Program-made: the position numbers and the translations under genes
Shown: piece by piece, positions 24,586 to 32,906 of the stretch
Position numbering within the stretch: the stretch's first letter is position 1
Layout: every line of letters begins with the position of its first letter
Assembly (NCBI RefSeq): GCF_018398315.1
Contig: NZ_JAHBRW010000001.1
Location: 3,418,501 to 3,482,500 of the forward strand
DNA: 64,000 bases
Direction of reading: 5' to 3'
DNA from: Chelatococcus sp. YT9
GTDB lineage: Bacteria > Pseudomonadota > Alphaproteobacteria > Rhizobiales > Beijerinckiaceae
Notes under the pieces: model-generated
What the model was told of the DNA's origin: nothing
The model's database searches: none
What the model saw: only the letters and a program-made list of their open reading frames with translations

Positions 24586-25518
24586 ATGAAACTCGAGGCA
24601 TCCGCTAAGGGGCTCTTCCCCATCGCCCCCACCCCGTTCAGCCCCGATGGGGCTATCGATTTCAACTCCATCGACAAGCTGACCGATTTTTATGTGGAAT
24701 GCGGCAGCACGGGCATGACAGTGCTTGGTGTGATGGGAGAGGCGCCCAAGCTCGATGGCGCGGAGGCTATCGACGTCGCCAAGCGTTATATCAAGCGCGC
24801 GCCCCAGCTGCCGGTGATCGTTGGCGTGTCCGCGCCGGGCTTCGCGGCGATGCGGAGGTTGAGCCTCGCGGCGATGGATGCGGGCGCGGCCGGTGTCATG
24901 ATCGCCCCGCCGAACACGCTGCGCACGGACGATCAGATCGTCACGTACTACAGCCAGGCTATTGAGGCGATCGGCTCGGACATCCCGTTCTGCATCCAGG
25001 ACTTTCCGCTGACCTTCACGGTCGTGATGACACCGGGTGTCATCCGCCGGATCATCACGGACAATCCCTCCTGCGTGATGCTGAAGCATGAGGATTGGCC
25101 GGGCCTGGAGAAAATCTCGACCCTGCGCAAGTGGGAGGCCGAGGGTGCGCTGCGCCATGTCTCCATTCTTTGCGGCAACGGCGGACTGTTCCTCGACTTC
25201 GAGACCGAGCGCGGCGCCGATGGCGCCATGACCGGCTATGCCTTTCCAGACATGCTGGCTGATCTCGTGCGCCTGACGGTGGCGGGCGAGCGCGATGCGG
25301 CGCATGATCTCTTCGATGCGCATCTGCCGCTCTTGCGTTATGAGCAGCAGCCTGGCGTCGGCCTTGCGGTCCGCAAATATGTGATGGCGCGCCGTGGCCT
25401 CATCGCCTCCGATGCGCAACGTGCTCCTGCCGGCGGCATGTCCGCGACCGCCAAGGCCGAGGTTGAGTATCTGCTGGCGCGTCTTGCCGCCAAGGACAAG
25501 CGCGCGGCTGTCGCCTGA
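24586..25518 (+). CDS. Dihydrodipicolinate synthase family protein (aldolase-type)
   Basis: 310-residue TIM-barrel class I aldolase-family protein. The Schiff-base Lys is retained (K167 in SCVMLKHED). However, the GTTGE loop of DapA is GVMGE, and the catalytic Tyr of YNxP is replaced (CIQDFPLTF). These changes argue against true lysine biosynthesis and for a catabolic aldolase, lyase or dehydratase of the NanA/KdgD-like group acting on another 2-keto acid. Forms an operon with the SDR gene 16 bases downstream; divergent from LysR. Confidence 0.88.
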   Translation: MKLEASAKGLFPIAPTPFSPDGAIDFNSIDKLTDFYVECGSTGMTVLGVMGEAPKLDGAEAIDVAKRYIKRAPQLPVIVGVSAPGFAAMRRLSLAAMDAGAAGVMIAPPNTLRTDDQIVTYYSQAIEAIGSDIPFCIQDFPLTFTVVMTPGVIRRIITDNPSCVMLKHEDWPGLEKISTLRKWEAEGALRHVSILCGNGGLFLDFETERGADGAMTGYAFPDMLADLVRLTVAGERDAAHDLFDAHLPLLRYEQQPGVGLAVRKYVMARRGLIASDAQRAPAGGMSATAKAEVEYLLARLAAKDKRAAVA

Positions 25519-25534
25519 GCCAGAGGAGAGCGAT

Positions 25535-26320
25535 ATGGATCTCGGTATCGAGGGGCGCCCGGCGCTCGTCCTAGGCGGTGGTGGTGGCCTCGGCCGCGCG
25601 AGCGCCGTCGCGCTGGCCCGTGAGGGAGCCCTGGTGGCGATCGCTGATATTGATCCCGCCGCTGTCAAGGCCTCCTGCGCGGCCGTGGAACGCGTTGGCG
25701 GCAAGGCACATGGCATCGTATGGGATCTCGCCGATATCGCCTCCATCGACGGTCATGTGGCAGAGGCGGAGAAGGCCCTCGGCCCGGTGCAGATCCTTGT
25801 GAGCTACACCGGCGGCCCGCCGCCGACGCTCGTATCCGGACAGAGCGCCGACGCCTGGCGCAAGTTCTTCGACATGATGGTGGTGTCAGTCATCGGCGTC
25901 GCGGACCGGGTGCTGCCGGGCATGCGCGCTGCCAAATGGGGGCGCATCATCACCAGCACGTCGTCGGGTGTCGTCGCGCCGATTCCCAACCTCGGCCTGT
26001 CTAACGCACTCCGGCTCTCACTTGTCGGCTGGTCGAAGACGCTGGCGCGGGAAGTGGCAAAGGACGGAATCACGACGAACATCATCGTGCCCGGCCGGAT
26101 CGCGACAGACCGTATCCGCTTCCTGGACGAGGCCAAGGCCAAGCGCGAAAACCGCTCGGTCGACGAGGTCTCTGTCGAGAGCGTTGGCACCATCCCGGCG
26201 GGACGCTATGGCAAACCCGAGGAATACGCCGACGCGGTCGCTTTCCTGGCCAGCGACCGCGCGTCCTACATCACCGGTACCGTTTTGCGGGTGGACGGTG
26301 GGCTGATCGGCAGCGTTTGA
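25535..26320 (+). CDS. SDR-family oxidoreductase with altered catalytic residues
   Basis: 261 residues, Rossmann fold. The nucleotide-binding GGGGGLG is at about 13-19, with the acidic ADID after beta-2 suggesting NAD preference. The active-site region SSGVVAPIPNLGLSNALRLSLVGWSKTLA aligns so that the usual catalytic Tyr and Lys of YxxxK fall on Ser and Arg. A subset of FabG-like SDRs has this L-S-N-x-L-R form. The C-terminal GRYGKPEEYADAVAFLAS...TGTVLRVDGG is standard. ATG 25535 follows AGAGGAGAG. Probably acts in the same pathway as the aldolase-family protein. Confidence 0.88.
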   Translation: MDLGIEGRPALVLGGGGGLGRASAVALAREGALVAIADIDPAAVKASCAAVERVGGKAHGIVWDLADIASIDGHVAEAEKALGPVQILVSYTGGPPPTLVSGQSADAWRKFFDMMVVSVIGVADRVLPGMRAAKWGRIITSTSSGVVAPIPNLGLSNALRLSLVGWSKTLAREVAKDGITTNIIVPGRIATDRIRFLDEAKAKRENRSVDEVSVESVGTIPAGRYGKPEEYADAVAFLASDRASYITGTVLRVDGGLIGSV

Positions 26321-26383
26321 CGGGGCCCGCTTCATCGTCTGAGCTGCAACTCATCCAAACCGCGATGTCCGCATTATGATCTG

Positions 26384-26412
26384 AGCGGGAGGAGGGGGAA
26401 CCTCCTCCCGCT
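26384..26412. terminator. Bidirectional terminator
   Basis: Perfect 12-bp stem AGCGGGAGGAGG / CCTCCTCCCGCT with loop GGGAA, located between the convergent SDR and methyltransferase genes. Confidence 0.75.
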
Positions 26413-26447
26413 TACCTATCCGAGCCCGATCGCGGCCCCTTCGGACG

Positions 26448-27545
26448 CTACTGCCGTGCGTCGAAGACCATGTTGAACGGTGTTTCCACGGCCACTTTTA
26501 CATGGTTGAAGCCGCCTTCCTTCATCACGTTGCTCAGGCGCTTCCGGCCGGCTTGCGCGCCGAGCGCAAGCCCCACTTCCTGCGCCATGGATGCGGGCGT
26601 GCAGACCATGGTCGAGGCCGCATAGAAAATCCGCCCCACTGGGTTCAGGTTGTCCGCAACGCTGTCACCAGCCTGCGGTTCCACCACCATCCAGACGCCG
26701 TCGCGCTTGAGCTCCTTCTTGACATGCGCCGCCGCGCCGGCCGGATCCCCCATGTCGTGCAGGCAATCGAAGAAGCAGACAAGATCATAGGGGCCGCCCG
26801 TGAAATCCTTCGCGGTGGCGCGCTCGAAATGGACACGGTCGGCCATTCCGGCGTCGGCCGCGGCCTCCCGCGCCGCGAGAATGGACGGCATGTGATAGTC
26901 GAAACCGAAGAAATGTGATTTCGGGAAGGCTTCAGCCATGATCAAGGTCGAAGCGCCGTGGCCGCAGCCCACATCTGCCACGCGCGCTCCGGCTTCAAGC
27001 CGCGCCCGAACCCCATCGAGGCTCGGTATCCATTCCGAGACGAGGTGGGCCTTGTAGCCGGTTTTGAAGAAGCGCTCTGTGCCGCGGAACAGGCACATAT
27101 GGTGTTCATGCCAGCCGAGTCCACGCCCGGTCTTGAAGGCCTCCCTGACGCGGGGCTCGTCACGATATCCGGCCGCGACGATGTCATAAGCGCTCGCCAA
27201 AAAGGCTGGCCCATCCTCGTCGGCAAAGACCATGGCCTGTTCCGGATCGAGCGCATAGGTTCCCGCGACCGGATCGAAGTTCACATAGCCCGCGGCGGCT
27301 TGGGCCGCGAGCCATTCTTGCACCATCCGTGCGTTGGTTGCGGTGAGCTTCGCGAGCTCATAGGCATTGATCGGTCCGGCTTCCGCCATTGCCCGATAGA
27401 ATCCGAGTTCGTCTCCGAGCATGACCAGCGAGCCGGTCATGGCGGCGCCGACGTCATCCAGCATCTTGTTCACGAACGCTTGCAGTTTGGTGCCGTCGAC
27501 TTCGCGTGGTGGTTGGTGAGTTGAACTATCCTGCCTTGCCTCCAT
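26448..27545 (-). CDS. Class I SAM-dependent methyltransferase
   Basis: 365 residues. The N-terminal third (about 20-100) resembles a winged helix (AYELAKLTATNARMVQEWLAAQAAAGYV), the arrangement seen in Rv2258c-like and O-methyltransferase-type proteins. The SAM site is VADVGCGHGASTLIMA near 188, followed by FGFDYH and DLVCFFDCLHDMGDP. Substrate unknown. It stands alone, convergent with the SDR gene and upstream of tRNA-Ser on the opposite strand. Confidence 0.85.
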   Translation of the reverse strand: MEARQDSSTHQPPREVDGTKLQAFVNKMLDDVGAAMTGSLVMLGDELGFYRAMAEAGPINAYELAKLTATNARMVQEWLAAQAAAGYVNFDPVAGTYALDPEQAMVFADEDGPAFLASAYDIVAAGYRDEPRVREAFKTGRGLGWHEHHMCLFRGTERFFKTGYKAHLVSEWIPSLDGVRARLEAGARVADVGCGHGASTLIMAEAFPKSHFFGFDYHMPSILAAREAAADAGMADRVHFERATAKDFTGGPYDLVCFFDCLHDMGDPAGAAAHVKKELKRDGVWMVVEPQAGDSVADNLNPVGRIFYAASTMVCTPASMAQEVGLALGAQAGRKRLSNVMKEGGFNHVKVAVETPFNMVFDARQ

Positions 27546-27860
27546 CAGAACCTCCCGTGTCTGGGTCTGGAGACCTGTTCGTCAGGAGGCGCCTGGCCGA
27601 AGGACGCGTCAAGCGTGAGCAAAGCAATCGCCATCGCGCGCTCGGAGAAGCCGATCGTGACGCAGGAGTTTCGGAGGCCGCGTCGCCTAGGCGGCTGTTC
27701 CTCCACGAGCGGTCGGATCAAAGACCCGGTGCTGCCCTCCGTGGTGAACGCATGGAGAACAGATGTGCCACTTTCTGTGTCGGCGGGCTGTGCGTATGTT
27801 GGCTAAAGATGGAGTGGGGGAATTGACCTCAACTGCTGAATCTGCAAAGAAACAGCCGCC
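27546..27860. other. Intergenic region before tRNA-Ser
   Basis: 315 bases without a convincing gene. The only open frames are short, overlap the methyltransferase start or lack ribosome sites. It should contain the promoters for the methyltransferase (leftward) and the tRNA (rightward), but no clear hexamers are visible. Confidence 0.45.
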
Positions 27861-27954
27861 GGAGACGTGGCCGAGAGGCTGAAGGCGGCGGTTTGCTAAA
27901 CCGTTATAGGGTTGTAAAGCCCTATCGAGGGTTCGAATCCCTCCGTCTCCGCCA
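27861..27954 (+). tRNA. tRNA-Ser (anticodon GCU), with encoded CCA
   Basis: Acceptor arms GGAGACG (27861-27867) and CGTCTCC (27944-27950), discriminator G, then CCA (27952-27954). D arm GCCGAGAGGC, anticodon loop TTGCTAA giving GCT, a long variable arm with stem TAGGG/CCCTA, and T arm GAGGGTTCGAATCCCTC. The long variable arm and anticodon define tRNA-Ser(GCU). An integrase follows directly, so the 3' half is almost certainly the phage attachment core. Confidence 0.97.
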
Positions 27955-28121
27955 TTCCCCTTTTTTGCGCTGTCCGATATTGTCCGAAACGCCTTGCAAA
28001 ATAAGGCGTTCTGCGCGATCCATCTTCCGAGATAGGCCGCCGTTTTCCGCTCCAAGCCGGAAAAATTCCGGGTAGTTTTCCGGGTATCGGATTCCGGCGA
28101 CCGGGTATTTCGGGAAACGGC
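27955..28121. promoter_or_regulatory. attL arm region: repeats and hairpin between tRNA and integrase
   Basis: Contains TGTCCGA twice (27971, 27981), a perfect hairpin AACGCCTT / AAGGCGTT (27988-27995 with 28003-28010), and TTCCGGGTA at 28066 and 28078 with a third partial copy CCGGGTA at 28101. Such short repeats beside a tyrosine integrase are typical arm-type integrase or excisionase sites; the hairpin may terminate the tRNA transcript. Confidence 0.55.
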
Positions 28122-29423
28122 ATGCTCACGGACGTCCAGATACGGAAGGCCAAACCCGCCGAGAAGGGTTATAAGCTCACGGATGGAGCCGGACTACATC
28201 TGTTTGTTTCGCCTGCTGGCGGGAAGCTCTGGCGCTATCGATATGAGATTGGTGGCAAGGAAAAGCTGCTTTCCCTCGGCCCCTATCCGTCACTGTCCTT
28301 ATCCGATGCCCGCGAGATAGCGGTTAGGGCCAAGGCGGCTCTCCGCGACGGGAAGGATCCCGCCCTTCTCAAGCGCGAACAGAAGTTGGCGCTGCGGCAT
28401 GATCCCACTTTAACCTTCCAGGCGCTCGCCGAAGAATGGCACACGCTGCAAAAGCCGCAGTGGGCGCCCATCCACGCGGCCGACGTCCTTCGCAGCTTGG
28501 AGCGGGATGTGTTCCCGACGCTGGGTGCGCGGCCGCTCCGCGACATCTCGACGCCCGAAGTGCTTGAGTTGCTACGTGGTGTCGAGAAGCGGGGATCCGG
28601 TGAAACCGCGCGGCGCATCCGGCAACGGATCTCGGCCGTCTTTGTGTATGCCATCGCCACCGGACGCGGGGAGACGGATCCCGCTGGAATCGTGCGCGGG
28701 GCAATGGCGCCGGTGATCAAGCGTCGCCAGCCGGCTATCACGGACCTCGCTGAAGCGAGGGTCATGCTACAGCGGGTCGACGAAACACCTGGTCATCCCG
28801 TCACAAAGCTCGCCATCCGTCTGCTCGCGCTCACGGCGGTTCGACCCGGCACGTTGGCGACAACGCCGTGGTACGAGTTCAATGCTTTGGAGGCCGACGA
28901 TCCGATCTGGCAGATCCCCTCGGCGCGGATGAAGTTGCTCAAGCAGTTTAAGGATGACGAGGCGCGGGACCATCTCGTGCCGCTATCGCGGCAGGCAGTC
29001 GAGACGATCGGGGCGCTCCGCGCGCTGACCGGGCGTGGCCCCTTCGTCTTTCCGAATGGTCGGCATGCGCATAAGCCGATGAGCGAGAATGCAATGGGCT
29101 ACATGCTCAATCGGGCAGGCTATCATCAGCGGCATGTACCGCATGGATGGCGCTCGACGTTCTCGACGGTGATGAATGAGCGAAACCGGGCGGATCGCCC
29201 GGTGATCGATCTCATGTTGGCCCATGTGGCCAAGGATCGGGTCGAGGGTGCCTATAACAGGGCAGAGCACCTGGAGCGGCGTCGGGAGATCGCCCAGGAA
29301 TGGGCGGATCTGATCATGGCGGGACAGCGGGCGCCAGCCGATCTGCTGGCGCTCCCGCGGAAGATCCTCAAGCGGCCGGCTGTTGCGCCTGAGGGGCGCA
29401 GGGGGCAAGCGGAAGGGAATTGA
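28122..29423 (+). CDS. int: Tyrosine recombinase, P4-type phage integrase
   Basis: 433 residues. An N-terminal DUF4102 arm-binding domain (about 1-85, LTDVQIRKAKPAEKGYKLTDGAGLHLFVSPAGGK region) is followed by a SAM-like core-binding domain and the catalytic domain. Catalytic residues are R241 (TAVRPGTL), H341-x-x-R344 (HGWRS), H368 (LAHV) and Tyr378 (AYNR). It lies 167 bases after tRNA-Ser in the same direction, the usual arrangement for integration into a tRNA 3' end. Its 3' end overlaps the opposite AlpA-like gene by 56 bases. Confidence 0.97.
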   Translation: MLTDVQIRKAKPAEKGYKLTDGAGLHLFVSPAGGKLWRYRYEIGGKEKLLSLGPYPSLSLSDAREIAVRAKAALRDGKDPALLKREQKLALRHDPTLTFQALAEEWHTLQKPQWAPIHAADVLRSLERDVFPTLGARPLRDISTPEVLELLRGVEKRGSGETARRIRQRISAVFVYAIATGRGETDPAGIVRGAMAPVIKRRQPAITDLAEARVMLQRVDETPGHPVTKLAIRLLALTAVRPGTLATTPWYEFNALEADDPIWQIPSARMKLLKQFKDDEARDHLVPLSRQAVETIGALRALTGRGPFVFPNGRHAHKPMSENAMGYMLNRAGYHQRHVPHGWRSTFSTVMNERNRADRPVIDLMLAHVAKDRVEGAYNRAEHLERRREIAQEWADLIMAGQRAPADLLALPRKILKRPAVAPEGRRGQAEGN

Positions 29424-29595
29424 TCCAGGCATCAATCTCGCTCTCGCGCCAGCGCACCGCGTTGGGCGCGAGCGCCAGGGGCGCGGGAAACCGACCTTCG
29501 CCGATGCGCTTATAGATCGTCGAGCTGCTGAGGCCGGTCTTTTGCTTAACCTCCGCGAGTTTCATCAGCCGGTCGCCGCTAGAAGGGTATGTCAT
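29368..29595 (-). CDS. AlpA-family excisionase/transcriptional regulator
   Basis: 75 residues. [48 protein letters not shown] is the AlpA/MerR-like winged helix of phage excisionases. Likely directs excision with the integrase. It is last in the leftward early operon; its start lies inside the ssb 3' end (17-base overlap), and its 3' end overlaps the integrase gene. Confidence 0.88.
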   Translation of the reverse strand: MTYPSSGDRLMKLAEVKQKTGLSSSTIYKRIGEGRFPAPLALAPNAVRWRESEIDAWINSLPLAPCAPQAQQPAA

Positions 29596-30070
29596 CGTTC
29601 AGATCCTCGGAATAGGAGCCGCCCTTGCGATCGGCATAGGCGTTGCTTTTGGGGGAGCTTTCGCGCGTGGTCGTGGTGCCGTACTGGTCAGGATCATCCG
29701 CCGCCGGCGGGCCGTTACGCTGGGAATCGAGCAGGGTCAGAGTGCCGCGGAAGCGCGCAAGCACGATCTCGGTCGTATATCGGTCATGGCCGTCGCGGTC
29801 CTGCCATTTGCGCGTTTGCAGCTGGCCTTCGATATAGGCCTTTGAGCCCTTGCGGAGGTACTGCTCGGCGATCGTGGCAAGGGCCTCGTTGAAAATCACG
29901 ACGCTGTGCCACTCAGTACGCTCGCGGCGTTCGCCGGTCGCCTTGTCGCGCCAGGTTTCAGACGTAGCAATTCGCAAGCTGACAATGGGGTTGCCGTCGT
30001 TGCTGCGGCGGGTTTCAGGATCCCGACCCAAGTTGCCGACGATAATGACCTTGTTGACTGATCCGGCCAT
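29579..30070 (-). CDS. ssb: Single-stranded DNA-binding protein
   Basis: 163 residues. OB fold in [21 protein letters not shown]...[54 protein letters not shown] (read in segments); the C-terminal tip DLNDDIPF is the conserved acidic tail that recruits replication and repair proteins. Its ATG shares a base with the stop of the 55-residue gene upstream (TAATG). Presumably serves phage replication or recombination. Confidence 0.96.
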   Translation of the reverse strand: MAGSVNKVIIVGNLGRDPETRRSNDGNPIVSLRIATSETWRDKATGERRERTEWHSVVIFNEALATIAEQYLRKGSKAYIEGQLQTRKWQDRDGHDRYTTEIVLARFRGTLTLLDSQRNGPPAADDPDQYGTTTTRESSPKSNAYADRKGGSYSEDLNDDIPF

Positions 30071-30237
30071 TATGCAGGCTCTCCTTTCTTGATTGCTCGA
30101 ATCTGTTTGCGGATCCGTTTTGCAGTCCGGCGCAGGCGGCTCGCGTCGCTTTGCAGCGTGGCTGCTGCGGCCTCTTTCTCCGCGGCGGATCGGGTGATGA
30201 GCTGCGCGCGGCGCTCAAGATCGGACGCGGCGTCCAT
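30070..30237 (-). CDS. Short charged coiled-coil protein (55 residues)
   Basis: Begins [17 protein letters not shown], then an Ala/Glu-rich stretch and a basic end ([22 protein letters not shown]). Predicted to be almost entirely helical. Both ends overlap neighbours (ATGA with the DUF4326 gene upstream, TAATG with ssb downstream), which is strong evidence that it is translated. No family recognised; it might be an SSB partner or DNA-binding helix. Confidence 0.7.
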   Translation of the reverse strand: MDAASDLERRAQLITRSAAEKEAAAATLQSDASRLRRTAKRIRKQIRAIKKGEPA

Positions 30238-30599
30238 CAGGCGGGATCCTTGTTCGCGAGTTTGAGAAGAATGTCAGCGTGGCAGGGCTGGTCGGGCGTG
30301 CACCAGCACGCGAGGTTCTTGCCGCGCAAGGCGAGACGAGCACGATCTTTCAGGCTGTCGGTCGCCGTGGCCGCGAATGCTCTCACAGAGGCTGCCTGAG
30401 CGTCCGCCTTAGTCTTGAATCGCCACGCCGCGGTGTCGGTTTCAACCCACCATTCCTTCGTGCCTGCCTGTTCACCGGCCGCGATCGTCGCAGGCACCAC
30501 GCGGAATGGGTTTCCGAAGCCTGACGACCGATCGACCTTCGCTGTGTTCGGCGGCATGCGCCATCCTTTGGTGCGCCGCAGTTGGACACGTTCAGGCAT
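30237..30599 (-). CDS. DUF4326 phage protein
   Basis: 120 residues. RVQLRRTKGWRMPPNTAKVDRSSGFGNPFRV and the C-terminal LRGKNLACWCTPDQPCHADILLKLAN are the DUF4326 signature, with a Cys-rich C-W-C...C-H motif. Common in phages of many bacteria; function unknown. Overlaps both neighbouring genes in the leftward operon. Confidence 0.88.
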   Translation of the reverse strand: MPERVQLRRTKGWRMPPNTAKVDRSSGFGNPFRVVPATIAAGEQAGTKEWWVETDTAAWRFKTKADAQAASVRAFAATATDSLKDRARLALRGKNLACWCTPDQPCHADILLKLANKDPA

Positions 30600-31407
30600 A
30601 GTCTCCCTCCCGTGGCGGCGCGGCGGTCAGCCGAACGATTGCAAGCGCCTTGACCAAGCCGTCGCCATCTGGTTCGGAGACCACGGCGCCATGGCTCGGC
30701 TCATAGTTCGCCAGCGCATAGGCCGCCGCGATCAGGCGATCATCGGGAACGACGCGAACCGTTTGTTTGCCGTCGATCGGGGCCTTTCCATTCTCGGCCT
30801 TAACCAGCCGCGTCGCCTCGATCATCTCGGCCAGGGATACGCCCTGAAGCTCTTCGACTAACGCTGCCATCCCCATCGCGTGGAAACTGCGCTCGCAGAT
30901 GGCCGCGACGATGGAAAGCGCGCGGGCGTTAGGCATCGCGGGCTGCGGCGCGGCGCCTCGCATTGCATCCAAGGCGCGCTGCATCGCAGTATGGCTCGGC
31001 GGCATCTCGGCCGTGTCGCTGGTCGTGGCCACTTTTTCGTCTGCTTTGCCCTTGGCAAAGTCGATGCCGGCATACCATCCACGCGCGGCCGCGCGGATGT
31101 TGCTGTTCCGATAATCCTTCTGGATCAGGTCCGCAAAGAAATCGCCATTTTTGGACACGAAGTCTGCGAAGGCGGTCTTTTCTGATAGATCCGCAGGCGG
31201 TTTGGGCTGCGGCGCGGCGGCGCTCGCGCGGAGCTGCCCTTCTACGGCGATCATTTGAAAGCCCTGTGGCTCGACATCGACGACATACCGGGGCTTGCCG
31301 CGCGTGGTCAGATAAGCGCTAACGACGGTCCCGTGCCAGAGAGCTTCGCCTTTATATTTCTCAACGCGATCACCAGCCTCGAACGCAAAGAGATCCGCCG
31401 CGGTCAT
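30592..31407 (-). CDS. Uncharacterised phage protein with SH3-like N-terminus
   Basis: 271 residues. The first 50 residues (AGDRVEKYKGEALWHGTVVSAYLTTRGKPRYVV) look like a small beta-barrel/SH3-type module with a repeated Gly-Val-Val pattern. The remainder is predicted helical, with a Pro/Ala-rich linker near residue 65. No known family recognised. Overlaps DUF4326 downstream and the 71-residue gene upstream, so it belongs to the leftward operon. Confidence 0.75.
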   Translation of the reverse strand: MTAADLFAFEAGDRVEKYKGEALWHGTVVSAYLTTRGKPRYVVDVEPQGFQMIAVEGQLRASAAAPQPKPPADLSEKTAFADFVSKNGDFFADLIQKDYRNSNIRAAARGWYAGIDFAKGKADEKVATTSDTAEMPPSHTAMQRALDAMRGAAPQPAMPNARALSIVAAICERSFHAMGMAALVEELQGVSLAEMIEATRLVKAENGKAPIDGKQTVRVVPDDRLIAAAYALANYEPSHGAVVSEPDGDGLVKALAIVRLTAAPPREGDYA

Positions 31408-31619
31408 GGGCGTTTCTCCCGCTTGACGATGATGGCCTCAACCTCCGGCTCTCCGATAATCCTCGCGTTGATCCTGGCTCCCGCGAGAACGCCTCGCAGA
31501 TTCTGGGTCGTCTCTCGCGAAGCTTGATCGTAGATCTGATCGAGCTTGCATTCATTTCCCCAAGAGCTGGGGCATTCGATTTCGAGGAGAACCCTCACTC
31601 GCGCGTGGGCCATCGTCAC
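31404..31619 (-). CDS. Small uncharacterised phage protein
   Basis: 71 residues, mixed alpha/beta: ARVRVLLEIECPSSWGNECKLDQIYDQASRETTQNL, then INARIIGEPEVEAIIVKREKRP. ATGA overlaps with dnaN upstream and with the SH3-like gene downstream. No family recognised; gene status rests on the overlaps. Confidence 0.65.
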   Translation of the reverse strand: MTMAHARVRVLLEIECPSSWGNECKLDQIYDQASRETTQNLRGVLAGARINARIIGEPEVEAIIVKREKRP

Positions 31620-32728
31620 ACTCTCATCGGCATGAGGACGAGCAGCAGGCTGTCATCGTCCGGGGTTGCGATCAGTGTCGGGGAGCCGGCGTCGGCCATG
31701 GCGACGGTGACTTTGTGGCTGTCGAGGCTGCCGAGCAGCTCGGCGACATATTTGGCGTTGAAGCCTATGGCGATCGGGTCGGCGGCATAGTCCGCCTCCA
31801 TCTCCTCGTGCGCATCGCCATTGTCCGGGCTCGTCACGCTCATGGCGACGCGGCCGGCTTCGAACTCGAATTTGACAGCCCGGCCGCGCTCGCTTGAGAC
31901 TGTCGCCACGCGGTCTGTCGCTTGCGCCATGGCCTCGCGATCGAGCGTCGCGATCTTGTCGTTGCCCTGGGGAATGACCCGCAGATAATCGGGATAGGTG
32001 CCGTCGATCAGCTTCGAGGTCAGCACCTCGTCGCCGATGGCGAAGCGGATCTTCGCCGATGACAGCGACACGGCGACATCGCCCGTCGTGTCGAGCATCC
32101 GCACCAACTCGCCAACCGTCTTGCGTGGTACGATGACGCCGGGCATGCCAGCGGCGCCTTCGGGCGCGGGTGCCCGGGCACGCGCCAGGCGATGGCCGTC
32201 CGTCGCCACGGCCGTGAGCCAGGGCGTTTCGCCGGCCGCGACGTGAAAGAAGATGCCATTCAGGTAATAGCGGGTCTCCTCGGTCGAGATGGCGAAGCGC
32301 GTCTGCTCGATCAGCCGCGCCAGAGACTTCGCCGGCATCGAGAAGCTGTGCGGCAACTCGCCGGCGGAGAGGTCGGGGAAGTCTGCCGGCGGCAGCGCAA
32401 CGACGTGAAACCGCGAGCGGCCGGATTTGACGGTGACGCGTGTGCCATCGGCGTTCACCTCGATGCTTATGCGGGCGCCCTCCGGCATCTTGCGGGCGAT
32501 ATCGTGCAGGGTGGCTGATGGCACCGTGATGGCGCCGGGCGCCTCGATCTCGGAGGCGACGCCTGCGGTTGCCTCCATGTCGAGGTCGGTCGCCTGCAGG
32601 GTCAGCCGGCCATCGGCCGCCTTCAGGAGGATGTTGGAGAGGATCGGAATCGTCGTGCGTTTCTCGACGATGCGGTTGAGCGCGGCGAGAGGCTTGAGCA
32701 GGGCCGCGCGATCGAGGGTGAGTTTCAT
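31616..32728 (-). CDS. dnaN: DNA polymerase III beta subunit (sliding clamp) encoded by the prophage
   Basis: 370 residues, full length for a bacterial clamp. Three clamp domains are visible: MKLTLDRAALLKPLAALNRIVEKRTTIPILSNILL (domain I), ARLIEQTRFAISTEETRYYLNGIFFHV (start of domain II), ...FEFEAGRVAMSVTSPDNGDAHEEMEADY (domain III), ending with the typical VLMPMRV. It tethers polymerase to DNA. GGAG lies 6 bases before the ATG. It is within the phage leftward operon, so it is a second clamp besides the presumed host dnaN. Confidence 0.95.
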   Translation of the reverse strand: MKLTLDRAALLKPLAALNRIVEKRTTIPILSNILLKAADGRLTLQATDLDMEATAGVASEIEAPGAITVPSATLHDIARKMPEGARISIEVNADGTRVTVKSGRSRFHVVALPPADFPDLSAGELPHSFSMPAKSLARLIEQTRFAISTEETRYYLNGIFFHVAAGETPWLTAVATDGHRLARARAPAPEGAAGMPGVIVPRKTVGELVRMLDTTGDVAVSLSSAKIRFAIGDEVLTSKLIDGTYPDYLRVIPQGNDKIATLDREAMAQATDRVATVSSERGRAVKFEFEAGRVAMSVTSPDNGDAHEEMEADYAADPIAIGFNAKYVAELLGSLDSHKVTVAMADAGSPTLIATPDDDSLLLVLMPMRV

Positions 32729-32906
32729 TGTGCTCCAGCCTTCGGGAAATGGTGCCGGGTTGCTCTCCCCCCGGCGAAGTCGCGTCCATAAACTCAGACG
32801 TTGCAGGCAGGGTCCGCCCCCTGCCGGGCCGACTCACGCGCTCCACGGGCAGCCGTTCGGTCTTGTTGGCGGCCGGCTTCGTCACGCGCATTCGCGCGGG
32901 CTGCCG
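32729..32906. other. Short gap in the leftward operon
   Basis: 178 GC-rich bases between DUF2303 and dnaN. A frame starting at ATG 32891 runs into dnaN out of phase and has no ribosome site, so it is not called. May carry an internal promoter or leader for dnaN. Confidence 0.4.

Noticed and set aside
24586-25518. Annotation as dapA of lysine biosynthesis
   Set aside because: Key DapA residues are missing and the gene is in a LysR-controlled pair with an SDR.
27506-27826. 106-residue frame between the methyltransferase and tRNA-Ser
   Set aside because: Overlaps the methyltransferase start on the opposite strand, has no ribosome site and no recognisable composition.
31616-32728. Host dnaN locus
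   Set aside because: It is embedded in overlapping phage genes without dnaA, recF or gyrB neighbours, so it is the prophage's own clamp.
31653-32891. 412-residue frame antiparallel in phase to dnaN (same strand, other frame)
   Set aside because: It runs through the well-conserved clamp gene in another frame and is Arg-rich shadow sequence; its only independent part is about 160 bases.
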